From an uncultured Butyricicoccus sp. (lineage in GTDB: Bacteria > Bacillota > Clostridia > Oscillospirales > Butyricicoccaceae): a DNA stretch of 27,030 nucleotides. Numbering within the stretch: position 1 is the stretch's first letter; each line of letters starts with the position of its first letter. Location of the stretch: positions 1 to 27,030 of the forward strand of contig CAJUDU010000028.1 in assembly GCA_910584935.1 (NCBI GenBank), given 5' to 3'. A program made the translations under genes and the position numbers. Positions 23,110-27,030 of the stretch are shown one piece after another. Under the pieces are notes generated by a model. That model saw only the letters and a program-made list of their open reading frames with translations. It searched no databases and was not told the origin of the DNA.

Positions 23110-23997
23110 TCAGATTTTGCAGCCCATTTTCTCCAGCTCTGCTTTCAGCAGCGCGGTATGTTCTGCGGTAGGTTCTACCAATGGCAAACGCAACGGCCCT
23201 ACATTCCAGCCAAGCAGTTCCATTGCCTTTTTGACCGGCACAGGGTTGACCTCACAAAACAGGGCATTAATCAAATCCAAATACTTTAGCTGCATTTGGG
23301 TGGCTTCCTCATATTTCCCATCCAAACAAAGTTGACAAATTTCATGGGCTTCGCGCGGCGCAACATTGGAAAGCACGGAAATAACCCCTTTGCCGCCCAA
23401 AGACATCAGTGGAACAACCTGGTCATCATTTCCAGACCAGAAATTCAGTTCATCACCACAAAGCGCACGTCCTTCCGCTAGCAGCGAAAAATTCCCGCTT
23501 GCTTCCTTGACGCCATTGATGTATGGATGTTTGGAAAGTTCATAATATGTCTGTGCGGTAAAACTGATGCCTGTGCGGGAAGGCACATTATACAGGATAA
23601 CTGGGCATTCACAGTCTGCAATCGCATTAAAATGGGCAATCAGCCCACGCTGGGTGGATTTGTTATAGTATGGCGTAACAGACAACACACCGTCCGCCCC
23701 GCTTGCCTTAGCGCTTTTGGTCAGCTTAATTGCCGTGCGGGTATCATTAGAGCCAGCACCTGCCACAACAGGCACACGCCCATTGACATATTCACAGCAG
23801 AACGAAATCGCGGCTTCATGTTCATCTTCTGGGCAAGTTGGGGATTCTCCTGTTGTGCCCATCACAATAATGGCATCTGTGCCATTTTCAATCTGGTGGT
23901 CAATGATTTTCTTAAACTCATCGTAATTGATTGAACCCTTTCCAGTGAATGGGGTGACAATTGCCACACCTGCGCCTGTAAAAATCGGTTTTTTCAT
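23110..23997 (-). CDS. dapA: 4-hydroxy-tetrahydrodipicolinate synthase
   Basis: This encodes 295 residues from ATG 23997, shortly after GGAGGA. It condenses pyruvate with aspartate semialdehyde. The family features are A-I-V-T-P-F near the N-terminus, I-V-M-G-T-T-G-E-S-P-T, V-P-V-V-A-G-A-G-S-N-D-T, P-Y-Y-N-K, and Y-N-V-P-S-R-T-G with the proton-relay tyrosine, followed by G-V-K-E-A-S-G with the Schiff-base lysine. It lies 20 bases after asd and before dapB, the expected order of pathway steps. Confidence 0.97.
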   Translation of the reverse strand: MKKPIFTGAGVAIVTPFTGKGSINYDEFKKIIDHQIENGTDAIIVMGTTGESPTCPEDEHEAAISFCCEYVNGRVPVVAGAGSNDTRTAIKLTKSAKASGADGVLSVTPYYNKSTQRGLIAHFNAIADCECPVILYNVPSRTGISFTAQTYYELSKHPYINGVKEASGNFSLLAEGRALCGDELNFWSGNDDQVVPLMSLGGKGVISVLSNVAPREAHEICQLCLDGKYEEATQMQLKYLDLINALFCEVNPVPVKKAMELLGWNVGPLRLPLVEPTAEHTALLKAELEKMGCKI

Positions 23998-24017
23998 AAA
24001 AAATCATCCTCCAAAAA

Positions 24018-25097
24018 TCAGTCCATATATCCTTGGGCGCATAATAGTTCTGCCATCAGCACGGCGCCGCCTGCCGCGCCGCGCAGCGTATTGTGGGACA
24101 AGCTTACAAATTTATAATCATACAGCGCATCTTCACGCAAACGCCCAATTGATACGCCCATACCGCCTTCCAAATCACGGTCCAAACGTGTCTGTGGACG
24201 GTTTTCCTCCTCAAAATAGGTCAAAAATTGCTTAGGAGCACTTGGCAGATTCAATTCCTGTGCTGTGCCTTTGAAATTTTTCCAACGCTCTATCATGGTT
24301 TCTTTGGACGGCTTATGCTTAAACTTCACAAATGCTGCCGCCATATGCCCATCTGATGCCGCAACACGCAGGCACTGTGCGGTAATCACCGGCACAGTCG
24401 CTGGTTCAATATGGTCGCCCTCAATATGTCCCCATACTTTCATGGGTTCTTTTTCGCTTTTTTCTTCTTCGCCGCCGATATATGGAATAACATTATCAAC
24501 CATTTCTTCCCATGTATCAAAGGTCTTACCTGCACCAGAAATCGCCTGATAAGTGCAGACTGCAACTTCGGTTGGTTCAAAATCCATCAGTGCCGAAAGG
24601 GCTGGCACATAAGACTGAATCGAACAATTAGACTTCACCGCGATAAATCCCCGCTTCGTACCAAGGCGTTTGCGCTGGGCTGGGATGATTTCCGTATGTG
24701 CAGCATTGATTTCTGGGATAATCATCGGAACATCAGGTGTCATACGATGGGCAGAATTATTGGAACAAACTGGACATTCCAGCTTTGCATACCGTTCTTC
24801 CAAAGCACGGATTTCATCTTTTTTCATATCCACCGCACAGAAAACAAAATCCACTTGAGAGGCGATTTGCTCCGCATCAGCAGATGCGTCATACATCACC
24901 ATATCTTTATATTTTTCCGGAAGCGGCGTTTTCATCTTCCAGCGTCCTTCCACCGCCTGTGCATATGTTTTGCCTTTATTGCGACCAGAAGCCGCAAGCA
25001 CCGTTACGGTGAACCATGGATGGTTTTCCAAAAGCAATGTAAAACGCTGCCCAACCATACCGGTTGCGCCGATAATGCCTACCTTATACTGTTTCAT
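24018..25097 (-). CDS. asd: Aspartate-semialdehyde dehydrogenase (archaeal/fungal-type subfamily)
   Basis: This encodes 359 residues from ATG 25097, about 11 bases after AGGAGG. It makes aspartate semialdehyde from aspartyl phosphate with NADPH, the entry to the lysine, methionine and threonine branches. The N-terminus is G-I-I-G-A-T-G-M-V-G-Q-R-F. The catalytic cysteine is in K-S-N-C-S-I-Q, followed by Y-Q-A-I-S-G-A-G-K. The length (359) and motif spacing, including H-M-A-A-A-F-V and the R-L-R-E-D-A tail region, fit the archaeal/yeast branch rather than the Gram-negative type. It is first in the operon, behind the lysine riboswitch. Confidence 0.95.
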   Translation of the reverse strand: MKQYKVGIIGATGMVGQRFTLLLENHPWFTVTVLAASGRNKGKTYAQAVEGRWKMKTPLPEKYKDMVMYDASADAEQIASQVDFVFCAVDMKKDEIRALEERYAKLECPVCSNNSAHRMTPDVPMIIPEINAAHTEIIPAQRKRLGTKRGFIAVKSNCSIQSYVPALSALMDFEPTEVAVCTYQAISGAGKTFDTWEEMVDNVIPYIGGEEEKSEKEPMKVWGHIEGDHIEPATVPVITAQCLRVAASDGHMAAAFVKFKHKPSKETMIERWKNFKGTAQELNLPSAPKQFLTYFEEENRPQTRLDRDLEGGMGVSIGRLREDALYDYKFVSLSHNTLRGAAGGAVLMAELLCAQGYMD

Positions 25098-25190
25098 TTT
25101 CGATAATGCCTCCTACTATTTTAACCTATCCCATAAAAAGGGCAGAAACATAATGATTACTATTTTTCCGGCAATGCTGGTTTCAAAATC

Positions 25191-25212
25191 AAAAAACCGG
25201 TTGAAAAACCGG
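25191..25212 (-). terminator. Riboswitch-controlled terminator ahead of asd
   Basis: On the minus strand CCGGTT, TTTC, AACCGG forms a six-base perfect stem followed by TTTTTT (25196-25191). It lies about 50 bases after the lysine aptamer and 94 before the asd ATG, in the position of the expression platform. Confidence 0.85.
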
Positions 25213-25261
25213 CGCAAACTGACTATAATGGGATGAGGCATAGCCTTTGCCCAACAAGTAT

Positions 25262-25436
25262 GATAGCGCTCCACCGGCATTCCCGATGACAGACACGGCG
25301 GATTTTCTCCGGACGGTCCAGCTTCCCACTGCCGCGCACAGATGGAAAAGCTTCGGCGATTTTCCCTTTCCCATCCACACCAGCGGGGCGGCGGACCCTT
25401 GTAGATGTTACTGATGAAAACCGCACCTCTATCTTT
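25262..25436 (-). promoter_or_regulatory. Lysine riboswitch (L-box)
   Basis: Read leftward, this shows the conserved lysine-aptamer blocks in order: GATAGAGGTGCG at the 5' side (about 25432-25421), ATCGCCGAAGC in the middle, and GGAGCGCTATC at the 3' side (25272-25262). GATAG and CTATC close stem P1, and the span of about 175 bases is right. The same blocks are known from the lysC leader of Bacillus subtilis. With the terminator downstream it should switch off asd-dapA-dapB when lysine is plentiful. Several apparent reading frames across this region are artefacts of structured RNA. Confidence 0.93.
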
Positions 25437-25457
25437 AGAAAGAATCTTGTAACCCTT

Positions 25458-25486
25458 ATTGTAGAGGAATCCCACCTTTTTGTCAA
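25458..25486 (-). promoter_or_regulatory. Promoter of the lysine operon
   Basis: Read leftward: TTGACA (25486-25481), 17 bases, TACAAT (25463-25458). It lies just upstream of the aptamer and is near consensus. Confidence 0.9.
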
Positions 25487-25915
25487 GGATTTTGCCGCCC
25501 ATCCCCTATTGTTCGTGTTGCAAAATGAAAATATCGGCGGTTTCACCAATACATCTTATCAAAAGCGATTCCCTATGATAGCATAAAAAGAAAAATGAAG
25601 GATGATTTATGATATGTTTTGCTATTATCGGAAATATAAACGGTACTCTATACTCTATATTCTTGAAACCATGAAGCAATATATCCATAAACATACGCCC
25701 TGCGAGCGCAGCGATATTTTTCAGCGAAAACCGGCAGAATTTGATTCATTTTGAGTACCTTATTTTTCAAAGCGAACCCTTAATCATATAAAAAAATCTT
25801 TTGCCGTTTTAGAGCTTTCTAAAATCCTATGTATTATATCTTATACCAAACTGCTTTGGCTGTGCTTACCAAACCTTTAACCACATCGTACAATAAGGAG
25901 TAACCAAATATAAAT
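25487..25915. other. Intergenic region between the lysine-operon promoter and queA
   Basis: This 429-base gap holds one weak rightward frame (25602-25754) and A+T-rich sequence. The queA promoter must be in the right part. A TTACCA/TACAAT pair with 17-base spacing exists at about 25867-25895, but it would place the transcript start in the ribosome binding site, so I do not call it. Confidence 0.4.
25602..25754 (+). CDS. Possible small ORF (50 residues)
   Basis: ATG 25602 to TGA 25752-25754. It is tyrosine- and lysine-rich at the start (Y-Y-R-K-Y-K-R-Y-S-I-L-Y), then T-P-C-E-R-S-D-I-F-Q-R-K. The ribosome binding site is poor (AAGG touching the ATG). It could be a remnant or chance; no family recognised. 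Confidence 0.2.
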   Translation: MIYDMFCYYRKYKRYSILYILETMKQYIHKHTPCERSDIFQRKPAEFDSF

Positions 25916-26944
25916 ATGAAAAAAAGTGATTTTTATTTTGACCTGCCTGAACGGCTGATTGCCCAGCATCCTTTGCAGCAGCGCGACAGTTCCCGCCTGC
26001 TGGTACTTGATCGCGCTTCCGGAAACGTCCGCCACCAGCACTTTACCGACTTGTTAAGCTACCTTTCCCCTGGTGACTGCCTAGTGATGAACAATTCCCG
26101 CGTAATTCCTGCACGTTTGATGGGGCAAGCCGAAGGGCGCACAACACCCATTGAAGTGCTTTTACTGAACGACCGCGGGAATGGCTTATGGGAATGCCTC
26201 ACCCGCCCAGGCAAAAAAACGCGGGAAGGCGTGCGACTGTCCTTTGGGGATGGCTTATTAACTGGTGTTGTCGAATCAGTAAATCCTACTGATGGCAACC
26301 GATTTATCCGTTTCCAACATGAAGGAATTTTCCTCGAACTGCTGGACAAGTTGGGTTCTATGCCCCTGCCGCCATATATCCGAGAAAAACTGGACGATCC
26401 CGAACGCTATCAAACAGTCTATTCTAAAATGCCCGGCTCTGCTGCCGCGCCAACAGCCGGACTGCATTTCACCAAAGAATTATTAGAACGCATCAAACAA
26501 AAAGGCATTAAACTGGCATTTGTCACCCTCCATGTAGGGCTTGGCACTTTCCGCCCAGTCAAAGAGGAGGAAATCACTGACCATATTATGCACGCAGAAT
26601 GGTATACAATAGACGAGACCACAGCAAAGACCATCAATGATACCCGCGTATCAGGCGGGAAAATCTGGGCTGTCGGTACGACCGCAACCCGTACCCTGGA
26701 AAGCATTGCGGATGAAGCTGGCACTGTGCGTGCCGAATCTGGTTGGACAGATATTTTCATTTATCCCGGCTACCATTTCAAAGCAGTTGACCATCTGGTG
26801 ACCAATTTCCATCTGCCCGAATCCACGTTGATGATGCTCATTTCGGCTTTTGCCACCCGTGAACAGATTATGCAGGCTTATCATCAGGCTGTCCAAGCGG
26901 AATACCGATTTTTTTCCTTTGGCGATGCGATGCTGATACTATAA
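25916..26944 (+). CDS. queA: S-adenosylmethionine:tRNA ribosyltransferase-isomerase
   Basis: This encodes 342 residues from ATG 25916, with AAGGAG upstream. It transfers the ribosyl part of S-adenosylmethionine to preQ1 in tRNA, a late step of queuosine synthesis. Family hallmarks: D-F-x-F-D-L-P-E-R-L-I-A-Q-H-P at the N-terminus, N-N-S-R-V-I-P-A-R-L, P-L-P-P-Y-I-R-E, A-A-P-T-A-G-L-H-F-T, L-H-V-G-L-G-T-F-R-P-V, and near the end V-T-N-F-H-L-P-E-S-T-L-M-M-L-I-S-A-F. The length is standard. tgt often follows queA in Firmicutes, but the window ends too soon to see it. Confidence 0.97.
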   Translation: MKKSDFYFDLPERLIAQHPLQQRDSSRLLVLDRASGNVRHQHFTDLLSYLSPGDCLVMNNSRVIPARLMGQAEGRTTPIEVLLLNDRGNGLWECLTRPGKKTREGVRLSFGDGLLTGVVESVNPTDGNRFIRFQHEGIFLELLDKLGSMPLPPYIREKLDDPERYQTVYSKMPGSAAAPTAGLHFTKELLERIKQKGIKLAFVTLHVGLGTFRPVKEEEITDHIMHAEWYTIDETTAKTINDTRVSGGKIWAVGTTATRTLESIADEAGTVRAESGWTDIFIYPGYHFKAVDHLVTNFHLPESTLMMLISAFATREQIMQAYHQAVQAEYRFFSFGDAMLIL

Positions 26945-27030
26945 AACACCCAATGATATTACGCTATAAACGTGAAATAATCGGGTAGGAGGCAGGCGAT
27001 TAGTTCACCTGCCGACCTCCCACACCACCG
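26945..27030. other. Hairpin-bearing sequence after queA
   Basis: GGCAGG (26991-26996) pairs with CCTGCC (27008-27013), with further GGAGG/CCTCC complementarity around it, but there is no T-run. The string GACCTCCCACACCACCG at the very end resembles repeat or intron-type sequence that I have seen upstream of group II intron reverse transcriptases in gut Firmicutes. That is memory-based and weak, since the window ends here. Confidence 0.3.

Noticed and set aside
24411..25106. 231-residue rightward frame
   Set aside because: It is antisense to asd, whose motifs are complete; it is a shadow frame.
25116..25549. Overlapping leftward reading frames of 63 to 128 residues upstream of asd
   Set aside because: They lie on the lysine riboswitch, its promoter and terminator; conserved aptamer blocks explain the sequence.
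1..27030. CRISPR arrays, tRNA and rRNA genes
   Set aside because: I saw no regularly spaced repeats, no cloverleaf-type genes and no rRNA-like stretches.

Overview
The window looks like a chromosomal segment of a spore-forming, anaerobic Firmicute, most likely a clostridial (Oscillospiraceae/Ruminococcaceae-like) gut bacterium. The reasons are a small acid-soluble spore protein gene, a lysine riboswitch ahead of asd-dapA-dapB, consistently strong AGGAGG-type ribosome binding sites, and mobile-element families common in these hosts. The genus is inference.

Bases 1 to about 12,560 are the right-hand part of one or more integrated mobile elements, visibly more A+T-rich than the rest at its left end. 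From the left: the N-terminal part of a tyrosine recombinase (runs off the window), a Spo0A-C-like/zinc-ribbon protein, and a leftward cluster with a replication-initiator-like gene, two diverged RecQ-type helicases, a 545-residue protein I do not recognise, and several small frames. A second large unrecognised gene diverges to the right (7318-9372). Next comes a compact rightward group: a mobile-element family protein, a small frame and a PP1-like metallophosphatase, closed by a terminator. Last is a large serine recombinase whose 3' end overlaps the 3' end of the spore-protein gene. That gene therefore looks like the integration target, and the element's right end lies near 12,541-12,564.

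The most unusual feature of the element is that two of its genes are split by in-frame stop codons with no frameshift. Helicase 2 has TAA just before its zinc-binding module, and that module is intact in the same frame behind the stop. The 7318-9372 gene has TAG at codon 72. A third, weaker case is the small frame between the 545-residue gene and helicase 2. The five large genes of this cluster all end, or would end, in TGA. Nonsense decay is the simplest reading. Regulated readthrough is the more exciting alternative and is not excluded.

Bases from about 12,540 onward are host chromosome: an HxxxDG acyltransferase-like gene; a leftward run trpS, tagO-like, UDP-GlcNAc 2-epimerase, an exported protein and a methionine gamma-lyase-family PLP enzyme (the middle three overlap or nearly abut, as in a cell-wall glycopolymer operon); glpK plus a zinc-ribbon/DUF2007-like membrane protein; the lysine-pathway operon asd-dapA-dapB behind a promoter, lysine riboswitch and terminator; and queA. 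No tRNA, rRNA or CRISPR array was seen.
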